Positions 34,076 to 42,685 of a stretch of 64,000 bases of DNA are shown one piece after another. How positions within the stretch are numbered: position 1 is the stretch's first letter; each line of letters begins with the position of its first letter. The position numbers and the translations under genes are program-made. The notes under the pieces were generated by a model, which saw only the letters and a list, made by a program, of their open reading frames with translations, was not told where the DNA came from and ran no database searches. Origin of the DNA: Acidobacteriota bacterium (GTDB taxonomy: Bacteria > Acidobacteriota > Blastocatellia > Pyrinomonadales > Pyrinomonadaceae); assembly GCA_016716435.1 (NCBI GenBank), contig JADJWI010000008.1:873501-937500 (forward strand). The letters are read 5' to 3'.

Positions 34076-35095
34076 TTAGCGGTTTAGCTCACGCGGCGTC
34101 CGAGGGGTCGGCGGAAGTTCTTCCTTCTTTTCGCCGGTCTCGGCAAATACTTCTTTCAGCATTCCGACGCTCGAGAGCATTGCCGAGGTCTCCATCGGCA
34201 TAAAGATGACCTTCGAATTCTGCGTCCGAGTCATATCGCGTAGCGACTCGATGTAGCGAGCGGTGATCAGATATTGTGCTGTTTCCTGCGAGTTGCCGAT
34301 CACTCCGGCGATCTGCTTGATGGCCTGTGCCTCGGCGTTTGCGGCCGTAAGCCGTGCCTGAGCGGCGCCTTCGGCATCGAGGATGGCGGATTGCTTGTTG
34401 CCCTCGGAACGAGTAACGGCGGCCTGCTTTTCGCCCTCGGCACGCGTGATGGCGGCTTGCTTGTCGCCCTCGGCCTGCAAGATCAACGCACGGCGGTTTC
34501 GCTCGGCGGTCATTTGCTTTTCCATCGTGATGCGGACATCTTCGGGCGGGTTGATGTTCTTGACGTCAACGCGGGTCACCTTAACGCCCCATTTATCGGT
34601 CGCTTCGTCGAGGATCATCCGGAGCTTGGAGTTGATCTGGTCGCGATTGGAGAGCGTGTGGTCGAGGTCCATTTCGCCCATAACCGAACGCATACCGGTG
34701 ATCGTCAACTGCACAAGACTGCCGACGAGGTCGTTGATCTCATAAACCGCCTTAATAGGATCGGTGATCATCCAATAGACGACGGAATCGACGTTAATGG
34801 TCACGTTATCGCGGGTGATGACCGGCTGCGGCGGCAGGTCGATGTATTGTTCGCGGAGGTCGATTGATGTTACGCCGGGCCGGACGTTGGTCCAATAAAC
34901 CGCACGGGGCGAATCGATGATCGGAACGATGATGTTCAAACCGCTTGCTGCGACGCGATGAAATTTTCCAAGCCGCTCGATGAGCAGGACGCTCGATTGC
35001 GGGACGATCTTGATCGTTCGCCAGGCGACGAGCAAAAGTGCAAAGCCCAGAAAGAGCAGAAATGCGAGTCCGAGTCCGGCAATTGGTAGTTCCAT
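34076..35095 (-). CDS. SPFH/band-7 (paraslipin-like) membrane protein
   Basis: A 339-residue product from ATG 35095, preceded by GGAGG at a 7-bp spacing. A frame from 35176 would add 27 residues without a plausible leader. A membrane helix (about 4-24) is followed by the SPFH core: VPQSSVLLIERLGKFHRV, VITRDNVTINVDSVVYW and GVKVTRVDVKNINPPEDVRITMEKQMTAERNRRA. Five degenerate AEG-x-KQAA units (about 225-270) form the helical tail. Such proteins build ring or cage assemblies around membrane microdomains and proteases. No NfeD partner lies next to it; it shares a transcript with the GPx gene. Confidence 0.93.
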   Translation of the reverse strand: MELPIAGLGLAFLLFLGFALLLVAWRTIKIVPQSSVLLIERLGKFHRVAASGLNIIVPIIDSPRAVYWTNVRPGVTSIDLREQYIDLPPQPVITRDNVTINVDSVVYWMITDPIKAVYEINDLVGSLVQLTITGMRSVMGEMDLDHTLSNRDQINSKLRMILDEATDKWGVKVTRVDVKNINPPEDVRITMEKQMTAERNRRALILQAEGDKQAAITRAEGEKQAAVTRSEGNKQSAILDAEGAAQARLTAANAEAQAIKQIAGVIGNSQETAQYLITARYIESLRDMTRTQNSKVIFMPMETSAMLSSVGMLKEVFAETGEKKEELPPTPRTPRELNR

Positions 35096-35221
35096 CAGTA
35101 TCCTCCACGAAGTGATTTGTAAGCCAATTATAACCCAAACGTTTTTAGCCGTATAGACAGGTTTGCACAAAAACACGTTAAAACCTTTGTCCTGCGTGCG
35201 GCGGTTAGTGCGTCTTTTTAA

Positions 35222-35450
35222 TTGAGGGGACGCGGCGGCGTGATACGAAATCGAAAACGGTGACGCGTATCAAGGTGAAGTATCTGGAACCCAAGAAGGG
35301 TTCAAGGCGTTAAAGAGTTCAGAAGTTTTCATAAACGGAAGGAACGCTCGGAAAGGCACAGTAGACATACCTTAAACCTTCATTGATCATCCTCAGGTCT
35401 TCTTCATAAACCAATCATTGTCTTTCCGGGCGGGCCGACCGCCCTTTTTT
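35222..35450 (+). ncRNA. Candidate structured non-coding RNA, about 230 nt
   Basis: The stretch between the SPFH gene and ilvA has no protein frame of note but shows ordered hairpins: TGATACG (35241-35247) with CGTATCA (35266-35272), GAACCC-aagaa-GGGTTC (35287-35303), and the terminator at 35428-35450. It starts about 130 bp upstream of the SPFH start codon on the opposite strand. It does not match tmRNA, RNase P RNA, SRP RNA or a T-box by the signatures I know. The 5' end is a guess. It could be a small regulatory RNA (6S-like size) or a leader whose downstream gene is ilvA, 146 bp past the terminator. Confidence 0.4.
35428..35450 (+). terminator. Intrinsic terminator upstream of ilvA
   Basis: GGGCGG (35428-35433) pairs with CCGCCC (35439-35444) around the loop GCCGA, followed by six T residues. 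No annotated gene lies upstream on this strand for more than 2 kb, so a transcript must begin in the 35.1-35.4 kb stretch. Confidence 0.85.
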
Positions 35451-35556
35451 ATTTTGCTTTGCCACAGAGGGCACAGAGAATTTGAGTTAGTTGAGGCCGT
35501 TTCAACGTGTTCCGTTGGTTTCGCCGGTAGGTGCGTTCCGGATCGCTTCTCTCCAA

Positions 35557-35586
35557 TTACTGATTTCCTCTTAGTTCGCTTATAAT
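35557..35586 (+). promoter_or_regulatory. Promoter of ilvA, almost leaderless
   Basis: TATAAT (35581-35586, perfect -10) lies 18 bp after TTACTG (35557-35562, -35-like). The start codon is only 10 bp past the -10 box and no Shine-Dalgarno sequence lies between, so the transcript would begin at or next to the ATG. Confidence 0.6.
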
Positions 35587-35596
35587 CTCCCGGTCT

Positions 35597-36820
35597 ATGC
35601 CGGTGGGAATTAAGGACATTGAAGCTGCTCGCGAATTGCTCGCGGGCGTTGTTACACGCACTCCGACGCTCTACGACGGGCGGATGTCAGAGAACATTCA
35701 CGCAAACGCCTATCTGAAGGCCGAGTGTCTGCAAAAGAGCGGTTCGTTCAAGATCCGTGGGGCTTATAACAAGATCTCGCGGCTTTCGGATGAAGAAAAG
35801 CAGCGGGGCGTTATCACCGCATCGGCGGGAAATCATGCCCAAGGCGTCGCTCTTGCGGCGAAACTCCATGGCATCCGGGCAACGATCGTGCTGCCGGAGT
35901 TTGCTCCGCTGACAAAGATAATGGCGACGCGGGCGCTCGGGGCCGAGGTGATCATGCACGGCCAAAGCTTTGACGAGGCGGTCGCATATTCCCGCGGGCT
36001 CGGCGAGGAACGGCGGATGACCTACGTTCACGCTTTTGACGACGATCATGTGATCGCCGGGCAAGGAACTATCGGGTTCGAGATCGCCGAGGATCTGCCG
36101 AGTGCGAATGTCATTGTTGTGCCGATCGGCGGCGGCGGCGTGTGCTCCGGCGTTGCGATCGCGGCGAAGCATTTGCTGCCGGGCGTGAAGGTTTACGGTG
36201 TTCAGGCGAAGAACGTGGCCTCGATGCGTGTTTCGATCGAGGCCGGGCAGCCGGTCGAGGTCGCCCATCAATCGACGATCGCCGATGGCATCGCGATAAA
36301 ACGGCCGGCCGAGCGGACGCTTGCTCTGATCCGCGAATATGTGGACGAGATCGTTGAGGTTACGGAAGAGGAGATCGCGGCGGCCATCTATCACCTGGCC
36401 CAGAATGCGAGACTCGTGGTTGAAGGCGCCGGTGCGGCGGGTGCGGCTGCCCTTTTGGCAGGCCGAATAAAGCTGCAAAGCGACGACACCGTTTGCACCG
36501 TGCTCTGCGGCGGCAATATTGACGGGAACTTGCTTGCCCGCGTCATCGAGCAGGTGCTGGTCCGCAACGGCCGATACATCATTTTGCGAATCCTTGTACC
36601 GGACAGGCCGGGATCACTTGCCGGAATGCTCGCTATTGTAGCAGAGCAGCACGCGAACGTGATCGAGGTCTATCACCAGCGGGCGATCTGGCTGGCGCCG
36701 CTCGGGAGCGTCGGGATCGAGGTGATCCTCGAGGTCCGTGATGAGGAACACGGCGAACAGGTCCACCAAAAGTTAACGGAATCCGGCTACTATGCCGAGC
36801 ACGTTAAGGGTGACTGGTAA
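35597..36820 (+). CDS. ilvA: Threonine ammonia-lyase (threonine dehydratase) with ACT domain
   Basis: A PLP enzyme that deaminates threonine to 2-oxobutanoate, the first step to isoleucine. The PLP lysine is K52 in SGSFKIRGAYN, and the phosphate-binding glycine loop is PIGGGGVCSG. The 407 residues are the short form: catalytic domain to about 320, then a single ACT-like domain (about 327-405) starting ILRILVPDRPGSLAGML. This form is closer to the catabolic TdcB/biodegradative and archaeal type than to the two-ACT-like E. coli IlvA. The start ATG 35597 has no ribosome-binding site and a TATAAT box right before it. Confidence 0.94.
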   Translation: MPVGIKDIEAARELLAGVVTRTPTLYDGRMSENIHANAYLKAECLQKSGSFKIRGAYNKISRLSDEEKQRGVITASAGNHAQGVALAAKLHGIRATIVLPEFAPLTKIMATRALGAEVIMHGQSFDEAVAYSRGLGEERRMTYVHAFDDDHVIAGQGTIGFEIAEDLPSANVIVVPIGGGGVCSGVAIAAKHLLPGVKVYGVQAKNVASMRVSIEAGQPVEVAHQSTIADGIAIKRPAERTLALIREYVDEIVEVTEEEIAAAIYHLAQNARLVVEGAGAAGAAALLAGRIKLQSDDTVCTVLCGGNIDGNLLARVIEQVLVRNGRYIILRILVPDRPGSLAGMLAIVAEQHANVIEVYHQRAIWLAPLGSVGIEVILEVRDEEHGEQVHQKLTESGYYAEHVKGDW

Positions 36821-36852
36821 CATTCGCCTTATCGATCTCTACGTAAACTTAG

Positions 36853-36889
36853 CGGCCTCTGCGTTTCAATTGCTCGAACGCAGAGGCCG
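36853..36889. terminator. Hairpin between convergent ilvA and the DHS-like gene, likely bidirectional terminator
   Basis: A perfect 11-bp stem: CGGCCTCTGCG (36853-36863) pairs with CGCAGAGGCCG (36879-36889), with a 15-base loop that itself can pair TTC with GAA. TTGATTTT follows on the plus strand. It lies 32 bp after the ilvA stop and 28 bp beyond the other gene's stop. Confidence 0.7.
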
Positions 36890-36916
36890 TTGATTTTCAA
36901 AGACTACCGATGACCT

Positions 36917-37978
36917 TTAGGGGACGTCGATGGTCATCGTGCTTCCTGAAAAGGCAAAGTTTGGCCGCTTGCGTCCTTTCATGAACTTCGCCGCGGTCTG
37001 CGATAGAGCGGTGATGATCATCGGCAATGCGATCGAAGGATCGGCCGGGACGTAGGCGGTAGTCGCTCCTTTGAGCAGCTTGCCAAAGGTCTCGGTGTGC
37101 GAACCGCCAAATGAAGGCGTACGCGTTGCGAGCGGGACCGAATCGGTCGTTATCGAGATGGCATACTTGTGCCCGCGGAGCTTTGAGCGGGTCAGGTACG
37201 ACGTGATCTCGGCGATATTGAGCATAGACTGGCTTGAGCTCGAGCCGAGCGTGATGACCGCGGAATTACGGGTCTTCTGGGCGATCTGCATCATCTCGAG
37301 CGTGTCCTGCGAGATATCGAGGCTGAGCTGCAGCTTCTTCTCAAAGCGGGCACGAGCGATGCCGGCGGCCATCTCGCTGCCGAGAATATCCGGGCAAAAG
37401 ACGGGCACGCGTGACTTGTAAGCGGCGGTCAGGAGGCCGTCCTCATTGGCGATCTCAGCCAATTCCCGGCCGACAAGATGCAGAAACTCGCGAACGGCAT
37501 ATGGCCGCGAGGTTTCAAGCTGATTGACGACGCTGCCGATCCATTCGTCCGCTTCCTGATATTCCTCGCGGTTGGCGAGAACGTCGCCGATGCGGGTCAC
37601 GTCTGAACCATCAAGTTCTTCGTCGCTCATGCTCGGGTGGCCCTGGAAGTGATTCCGGCCGAGCGTTTCGTGGATGTCCTGGAAAAGAACAGTTCCCGAA
37701 AGCACGAGCACGTCAACAAAGCGGTTTTTGACCACATAAGCCAAGAGCCGCCGCATTCCCGACGAGACGAGGTTTCCCGAACCGCAAAGGTAGATGGTCG
37801 AATTATCATCGAGCATATCGAGCCAAATACGGTGGGCTTCTGCCAACTGCTTGGCGCCAAAGCCGGCGCCTTCCATCTTTTCCAAAAGGCCGGCGACAGA
37901 ACGGTCGCGGTCGATCGGAACAGGCCTCGTCGGTACGGTGAGGAATTTTGAGGCCTTGTTTTTCTTTTGAGTTACCAT
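36917..37978 (-). CDS. Deoxyhypusine-synthase-like protein (probable polyamine enzyme)
   Basis: A 353-residue NAD-dependent enzyme of the deoxyhypusine synthase fold: LCGSGNLVSSGMRRLL near the N-terminus, PVFCPDILGSEM and ITLGSSSSQSML in the middle. The segment GGSHTETFGKLLKGATTAYVPADPSIALP carries K300, aligning with the aminobutyl-accepting Lys of the DHS WGK motif. Bacteria lack eIF5A hypusine, and bacterial DHS homologues are known or suspected to transfer aminobutyl groups to polyamines, as homospermidine synthases do. It starts with a good site (GGAGAAACT-ATG) and lies 47 bp downstream of speA in the same orientation, so it probably acts on agmatine- or putrescine-derived polyamines. 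The exact substrate is inferred. Confidence 0.85.
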   Translation of the reverse strand: MVTQKKNKASKFLTVPTRPVPIDRDRSVAGLLEKMEGAGFGAKQLAEAHRIWLDMLDDNSTIYLCGSGNLVSSGMRRLLAYVVKNRFVDVLVLSGTVLFQDIHETLGRNHFQGHPSMSDEELDGSDVTRIGDVLANREEYQEADEWIGSVVNQLETSRPYAVREFLHLVGRELAEIANEDGLLTAAYKSRVPVFCPDILGSEMAAGIARARFEKKLQLSLDISQDTLEMMQIAQKTRNSAVITLGSSSSQSMLNIAEITSYLTRSKLRGHKYAISITTDSVPLATRTPSFGGSHTETFGKLLKGATTAYVPADPSIALPMIITALSQTAAKFMKGRKRPNFAFSGSTMTIDVP

Positions 37979-38025
37979 AGTTTCTCCAACACTGAAGATT
38001 GCGTAAAGCTAAATTTGCATTGAGA

Positions 38026-39951
38026 TCAGACGGAGCCGTTGTGTGAGAGATACGTATAGCTCTCGCCCTGATTCTCGTAATATTCGATCAGATCGGTGCC
38101 TTCCTTCGTTGAAAGCAGACCGCTTTTTATTCGCTGCATGACCGAACGGCGAAATTGGTCATGAAGCTGAACGGCGTCAAAGCGGGCCGTTGCCACGGCC
38201 TCGCCGAGCGTTGCTCCATAGATCACTTTCTTGATGATGTGGCCGTCCTCGCCAATAAAAATGTGAGCCTCATGCGGCACGCCGAACAGGTTGTGATTGT
38301 TGCCCATCACTTCCTGATACGCACCAACGAGCATCATCGCAATATAATACGGCTCGCCGGTAATGAGCGTGTGAAGCTCGAGGACGTTCTTTACATCGTG
38401 CAGGTCAACAAATTTATCAACAATTCCGTCCGAATCACACGTAATATCACATAGCGTAGCATATTCCGTCGGCTTTTTGTTGAGTCTATGTATTGGCACG
38501 ATCGGGAAAAGCTGTTCGAGTGCCCAATTGTCCGGCATTGACCGAAAAACCGAGAAATTTGCGAGATATTTGACGCACAAGAGCCGCCGAAGGTCGTCAA
38601 ATTCCTCAGAAACGTATTTCTTTTGCTGGGCAAACTGGTCTGCCCGCTCGCAAACGTCCCAGAAGAGCACTTCACCCTTGCCCTTGTCCTCAAGATCGAT
38701 CAGGCCGAGGTTAAACATCGTGAAAAGCTCTTCGCGATGCTCGAGGGCGTCGTGGTAATACTCGCGGTGATTCTTTGCGTTTATCGTCTCCCGAAGGTCG
38801 TAAAGCTCTTTAACTACCTGCGGGTCATCCTCGTCGATCGTGAGCGGCGTGATGTCTTCAACTACCGTTTCTATCTCATCCTGCACATTCGTAACGAGGA
38901 TCGCGTGATATGCGGACAGGTAACGGCCGGATTCCTGAATGATCGTCGGGTGCGGCACGTTCTCGTCGTCGCAAACCGTCTTGATCACGTAGATAACGTC
39001 ATTGGCGAACTCCTGAGCGTTATAATTGGCCGAGCTTTCAAACGAGGTCCTTGAGCCGTCGTAATCGACCGCCATACCGCCGCCGACGTCGAGATATTCG
39101 ATATCGATCCCCATCTGCCGGATCTTTGCGTAGGTCCGGGCGGCCTCTTTCATTGCATTCTTGATCCGCTTGATGTCGGTAAGCTGCGACCCGATGTGAA
39201 AGTGGAGCAGCTTGAGCATCGAGAGCTTTCCGGCCTCGTTAAGCTGACGGATGACATCGAGTATTTCTGTCGTTGTAAGGCCGAATTTTGCTGCCTCGCC
39301 CCCGGATTTCTCCCATTTTCCGGAGCCTTTTGAATAGAGCTTGACGCGAACGCCGAGCATCGGCATATTCGTTTCCGGATTCTCTGCCTCAAGATCGGCT
39401 GCGATGGCGAGAGCATGCGTCAACTCGCTCATCTTCTCGATAACGATGACGACATTCTTACCGGCACGGGCTCCGGCAAAGGCGAGCTCGACAAAGTCGC
39501 GGTCCTTGAAGCCGTTGAGGACGAGGAGCGAGTCTTTCGATTGGTCCAGGGCGAGAGCGGCATAAAGCTCGGCTTTCGAACCGGCTTCGAGGCCAAAGCT
39601 GTAGCGTGAGCCCTCGCGGAGATATTCTTCAATAACGGCCCGGTTCTGGTTGACCTTCATCGGGTAAACGCAGAGGTGGCCGCCCTCGTAGTCGAATTCC
39701 TTTATCGCCTTTTTGAACGAGTTGTGAAGCTTGCGGATCTGGCCGGCAAGAAGCTGAGGAAAGCGTAACAAGACCGGCGTTGAGACACCGCGGCGTCGAA
39801 GATCGTCGATGATCTCTTTAACGTCAGCGGTCAATTTTTCGTCCTCCGGTGCCCGTACGACGAGATTGCCCTTGCGGTTTACGCCGAAGTAACCCGCTCC
39901 CCAATTCTCTATGCCGTATGTTTCGGACGTCTGGTCAGTAACTGAACTCAA
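38026..39951 (-). CDS. speA: Biosynthetic arginine decarboxylase
   Basis: A 641-residue PLP enzyme that turns arginine into agmatine, the first step of polyamine synthesis. The PLP Lys is K99 in VYPMKVNQNRAVIEE. SpeA-typical LHFHIGSQLTDIKRIK, YLDVGGGMAVDYDG and the C-terminal CDITCDSDGIVDKFV are present. The start codon is TTG 39951, with GAGGGAA 6 bp before it; no Met occurs nearby. It leads the speA-DHS-like pair; no agmatinase or agmatine deiminase gene is in the window. Confidence 0.97.
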   Translation of the reverse strand: MSSVTDQTSETYGIENWGAGYFGVNRKGNLVVRAPEDEKLTADVKEIIDDLRRRGVSTPVLLRFPQLLAGQIRKLHNSFKKAIKEFDYEGGHLCVYPMKVNQNRAVIEEYLREGSRYSFGLEAGSKAELYAALALDQSKDSLLVLNGFKDRDFVELAFAGARAGKNVVIVIEKMSELTHALAIAADLEAENPETNMPMLGVRVKLYSKGSGKWEKSGGEAAKFGLTTTEILDVIRQLNEAGKLSMLKLLHFHIGSQLTDIKRIKNAMKEAARTYAKIRQMGIDIEYLDVGGGMAVDYDGSRTSFESSANYNAQEFANDVIYVIKTVCDDENVPHPTIIQESGRYLSAYHAILVTNVQDEIETVVEDITPLTIDEDDPQVVKELYDLRETINAKNHREYYHDALEHREELFTMFNLGLIDLEDKGKGEVLFWDVCERADQFAQQKKYVSEEFDDLRRLLCVKYLANFSVFRSMPDNWALEQLFPIVPIHRLNKKPTEYATLCDITCDSDGIVDKFVDLHDVKNVLELHTLITGEPYYIAMMLVGAYQEVMGNNHNLFGVPHEAHIFIGEDGHIIKKVIYGATLGEAVATARFDAVQLHDQFRRSVMQRIKSGLLSTKEGTDLIEYYENQGESYTYLSHNGSV

Positions 39952-40099
39952 TTATTTCCCTCGAAAGTCGCTTTAAGCGTCAAAGTTTACGAAACTACAA
40001 AACTACAGAGTGTAATAAAAATCGGAGAAAAATGAAAGCCCCTTTTTTTGCAAGGTTTGCCACGAGATCGCAACCCGGGTGATCGAAGCCAAGTTTGGC

Positions 40100-40115
40100 T
40101 GGCACAGACTTTGCA
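40100..40115 (+). promoter_or_regulatory. Sigma-54 promoter upstream of the pilin gene
   Basis: TGGCAC (40100-40105), AGACT (40106-40110), TTGCA (40111-40115): GG and GC are 10 bp apart, which matches the TGGCAC-N5-TTGCA consensus with no mismatch. Transcription should start about 40127, giving a 170-nt leader to the pilin ATG. RpoN control of pilin genes through PilR is known in other bacteria, which supports it. The gap 39952-40299 holds nothing else I can identify. Confidence 0.8.
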
Positions 40116-40299
40116 CTGATCCTTTGCGGTAAATGGGCCGGTGGCCAGCATGAACCTGCTAAAATTAAGGTTTTTCGACGAATTGCAGGCCTTTTGAAAA
40201 CCCAAACCGGTCAAAATGGCAAAAAGTGGTGTCAAAAAGTGTCACCAGCCGAAGCGAAAGCTAGATAAAGCTTGATACACAAAGGAACGGACTGAGATT

Positions 40300-40719
40300 A
40301 TGAATACGAATGGACAAGGCGGATTCTCGCTAATCGAACTATTGATCGTCGTTGTTATCGTCGGAATTGTAGCCGCTCTCGCAGTCCCGTCATTCCAGCG
40401 AGGAATTCGTGCTGCGGAGAACGGGACCGCTTTCGCAACTCTTCGTACGATATCGTCTTCACAGGTCGGCTATTTCTCGCAGAACAACCGCTTTGGCCGG
40501 CTTTCGGAACTCAATAATGCCTCGAACCAGGTTTTTGGTGTTACCGCGGGCGACCGTGTGATCAGAGGACGATACGTCTTTGAAATGACGCCTGCGAATC
40601 CTACCGATGCTGAGCTTCGCGACTCGTTCACCATTTCGGCGACTCGTTCAGTATCGGATGACACCGTTTACAAATACGAATTGACCCACACCGGCGAGAT
40701 CATCCAGATCTTGCCATAA
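40300..40719 (+). CDS. Type IV pilin/pseudopilin-like protein
   Basis: A 139-residue protein with a class III prepilin leader: MNTNGQGG, then FSLIELLIVVVIVGIVAALAVPSF. The G-F processing site follows residue 8 and Glu5 of the mature protein is present. The C-terminal half, about 100 residues, is polar with no Cys pair (VFGVTAGDRVIRGRYVFEMTPANP, VYKYELTHTGEIIQ), similar to small GspG/PilA-type subunits. An AGGAACGG sequence precedes the ATG. The upstream sigma-54 promoter suggests regulated expression. No other pilus-assembly genes are in the window. Confidence 0.9.
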   Translation: MNTNGQGGFSLIELLIVVVIVGIVAALAVPSFQRGIRAAENGTAFATLRTISSSQVGYFSQNNRFGRLSELNNASNQVFGVTAGDRVIRGRYVFEMTPANPTDAELRDSFTISATRSVSDDTVYKYELTHTGEIIQILP

Positions 40720-40781
40720 ACCCTTTTCTTAATGCGGCTCCCACGCCGCTCCCCACCTCCTCCACGGGGACCAAAACCAAC

Positions 40782-42410
40782 ATGAATGTTTTTGAAGATC
40801 TCGTCGAAGAATTAAAGGAAGAGAATCTCCTCGAGTCCACCTTTATCGAAGGCTCGGGGACTTCTCACGTTTCTGCGAACGGCAATGAGCTGCCGCTGAC
40901 GCCACCCTTTGGCAACCGATTCGGCGAGGCGGATGTTGCTGAAGAACCGCTCGATTCTATTGACCTCGAGGAGATCGATGTCGAGATGACCGATGGCTCA
41001 GACATCGATGACGAAATCGATGTACCGGAAGAACCGCCGGTCACCGACGTCCCGCAGATCACAAAGGCCAAAAGCCAGACCGATTTCCTTCGGCGCAGGG
41101 CCAACGAAGAGGTCAGCAGTCTCCAGATGGTCGAACACGTTCTGGCCGGAGTCGAGCGCGAGCACCTGAAGATGGTTCCGACGCCCTACGACGACCTGAA
41201 CGCCAAGAAAGCACTTCATCGATTTCTACAGTCGCTCGAAGTCCCGCGAAGCGAAGAGACCGCGGACGCTGAATACGAACTCTTGCAAGAGACCCAGACA
41301 TGGGCCTCGGAACTTGCCGAGCGCGATAGCCGAGTCTCGGTTGCCAACCTACGCAGATTCTGTGAAAACTCAAGACCCGCACTCAGTTCACAAGCTCTTA
41401 TCGCGCTCGCACGATTTTACCGCAACGGTGCTCTGACCGACGTCAATCTGGAAAAATTCGATTTCGTAATGACTCGGCTTTTCTCGCGTGATGCCGGCGG
41501 TGAAAAGCGAAGATTTCTTTTTGAGCGGCCGGAGGTCGTTCCGCATATCAAGACGCTCTACGGAAACTGGTCAAGCGTTTGTCTCTATTCGGTAGAGGAA
41601 AACGGAGCGGAGATCAAGGACCTCATTTCATCGCTCGCGGCACTGCGGACGACCGCAGATGCTGCAGACACGATAGACCAGCTTCTTGCGAGCGGCGTAT
41701 TCGAATCGGTGCGTTCGCTTAAACAGCAAGCCGGTGAATATTTCATGGTGCCCGAGGTGCTGGCAGCCGCGATAGATACCAATATTCACCTTGGTAACCG
41801 CTTTGTCGAATTGGCCGAGGAAAGCCGGAAGGTAAACTCGCTCGATGAGATGGAGGAACGTTTTGGTGACCAATACGACCACCTGATCTCGACGGCGACC
41901 GGAAAGACCTATTTACTTTGCGATCTGGTATCCGGCGATGCTACGCACGGCCGCGAACGGATCAATGTTAATTTCACCCCCGCCGCGAGCGTTGAAAGAA
42001 CCGAGACAACCTCAACTTCCTCGGCCGTCAGTTCGAGCTTCTTGGCTCTACGCATCAATAAATGGCTGTTGCTCGCCGCTACGATCCTGATCGGAGTGAG
42101 CATTGGGCTCTATCTCTGGGCCGACCAAATGGTCGAATCAAACAAAGCAAGTATTGTCGCGGACGAGATCGACCTTGCCGGAACGGAACTCGCCCCGCAT
42201 CTCGGCAAAGCGAAGCTCACAAAAGATACGTTCTATGGCATGACGGAACCGACGTGGGACTCACTTACAGAAAGCGAACAGAAGCAGATAACCGTTAGAG
42301 CCTATCAATTTGCCCAACAGAAAAATCTTTCGAAGGTCAGCATACTCAATTACAGAGGCCGAACGGTCGCTTTTGCAACAGCAAACACCGTCGAAGTGGT
42401 CAAGCCCTAA
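40782..42410 (+). CDS. Acidic protein with C-terminal membrane helix, unknown
   Basis: A 542-residue product. The first 110 residues are very acidic (DLEEIDVEMTDGSDIDDEIDVPEEPP). A globular helical part follows (about 115-405, with SQALIALARFYRNGALTDVNLEKFDFVMTRLF). A transmembrane helix lies at about 428-448 (WLLLAATILIGVSIGLYLW). About 95 residues are likely periplasmic. No known family is recognised. It follows the pilin by 62 bp and precedes a terminator, so it shares a transcript with the pilin; a role in pilus control or secretion is inferred only from that. Confidence 0.6.
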   Translation: MNVFEDLVEELKEENLLESTFIEGSGTSHVSANGNELPLTPPFGNRFGEADVAEEPLDSIDLEEIDVEMTDGSDIDDEIDVPEEPPVTDVPQITKAKSQTDFLRRRANEEVSSLQMVEHVLAGVEREHLKMVPTPYDDLNAKKALHRFLQSLEVPRSEETADAEYELLQETQTWASELAERDSRVSVANLRRFCENSRPALSSQALIALARFYRNGALTDVNLEKFDFVMTRLFSRDAGGEKRRFLFERPEVVPHIKTLYGNWSSVCLYSVEENGAEIKDLISSLAALRTTADAADTIDQLLASGVFESVRSLKQQAGEYFMVPEVLAAAIDTNIHLGNRFVELAEESRKVNSLDEMEERFGDQYDHLISTATGKTYLLCDLVSGDATHGRERINVNFTPAASVERTETTSTSSAVSSSFLALRINKWLLLAATILIGVSIGLYLWADQMVESNKASIVADEIDLAGTELAPHLGKAKLTKDTFYGMTEPTWDSLTESEQKQITVRAYQFAQQKNLSKVSILNYRGRTVAFATANTVEVVKP

Positions 42411-42432
42411 GGCGTCGATATTTACAAGAGTT

Positions 42433-42470
42433 CAAAACGGCCGAGCTTGAAAATAAGCCCGGCCGTTTTG
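42433..42470 (+). terminator. Intrinsic terminator after the pilin operon
   Basis: CAAAACGGCC (42433-42442) pairs with GGCCGTTTTG (42461-42470), and an inner GAGCTT/AAGCCC adds further pairing with one mismatch. The T-run of the stem and the following TTGTTT complete the signal. A 62-residue frame at 42473-42661 after it has no supporting evidence. Confidence 0.8.
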
Positions 42471-42685
42471 AGTTGTTTGAAGAGCAGTGGCCGCGATCAA
42501 CGCGAAAGAAATCTGAATTCCCGCCCTCATTCCTCGTTTACACGGATGAATCTTTTACAGAAGGGGCGGAACATGCTCTATTGATTGGCGGCTTCACAGC
42601 CGATTGCAAACCTGCTCGGTTTTTGAGTAAATGGAGTTATCCGACCGTTCAGGAATCCTAATCCGACAATTTAGCAATAAGATAT

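Noticed and set aside
35222..35450. RNase P RNA, tmRNA or T-box leader for ilvA
   Set aside because: A short resemblance to the RNase P segment GGAAAG...CACAG was seen at 35350, but its P4 and 3' signatures are missing. No T-box AGGGTGG or tmRNA ends exist.
35461..35481. GCCACAGAGGGCACAGAGAA as a mobile element end
   Set aside because: This is a common intergenic word with no inverted partner or target duplication nearby.
42473..42661. A 62-codon plus-strand frame between the pilin operon terminator and lon
   Set aside because: It starts inside or next to the terminator, has no ribosome-binding site, and matches nothing. Treated as intergenic.
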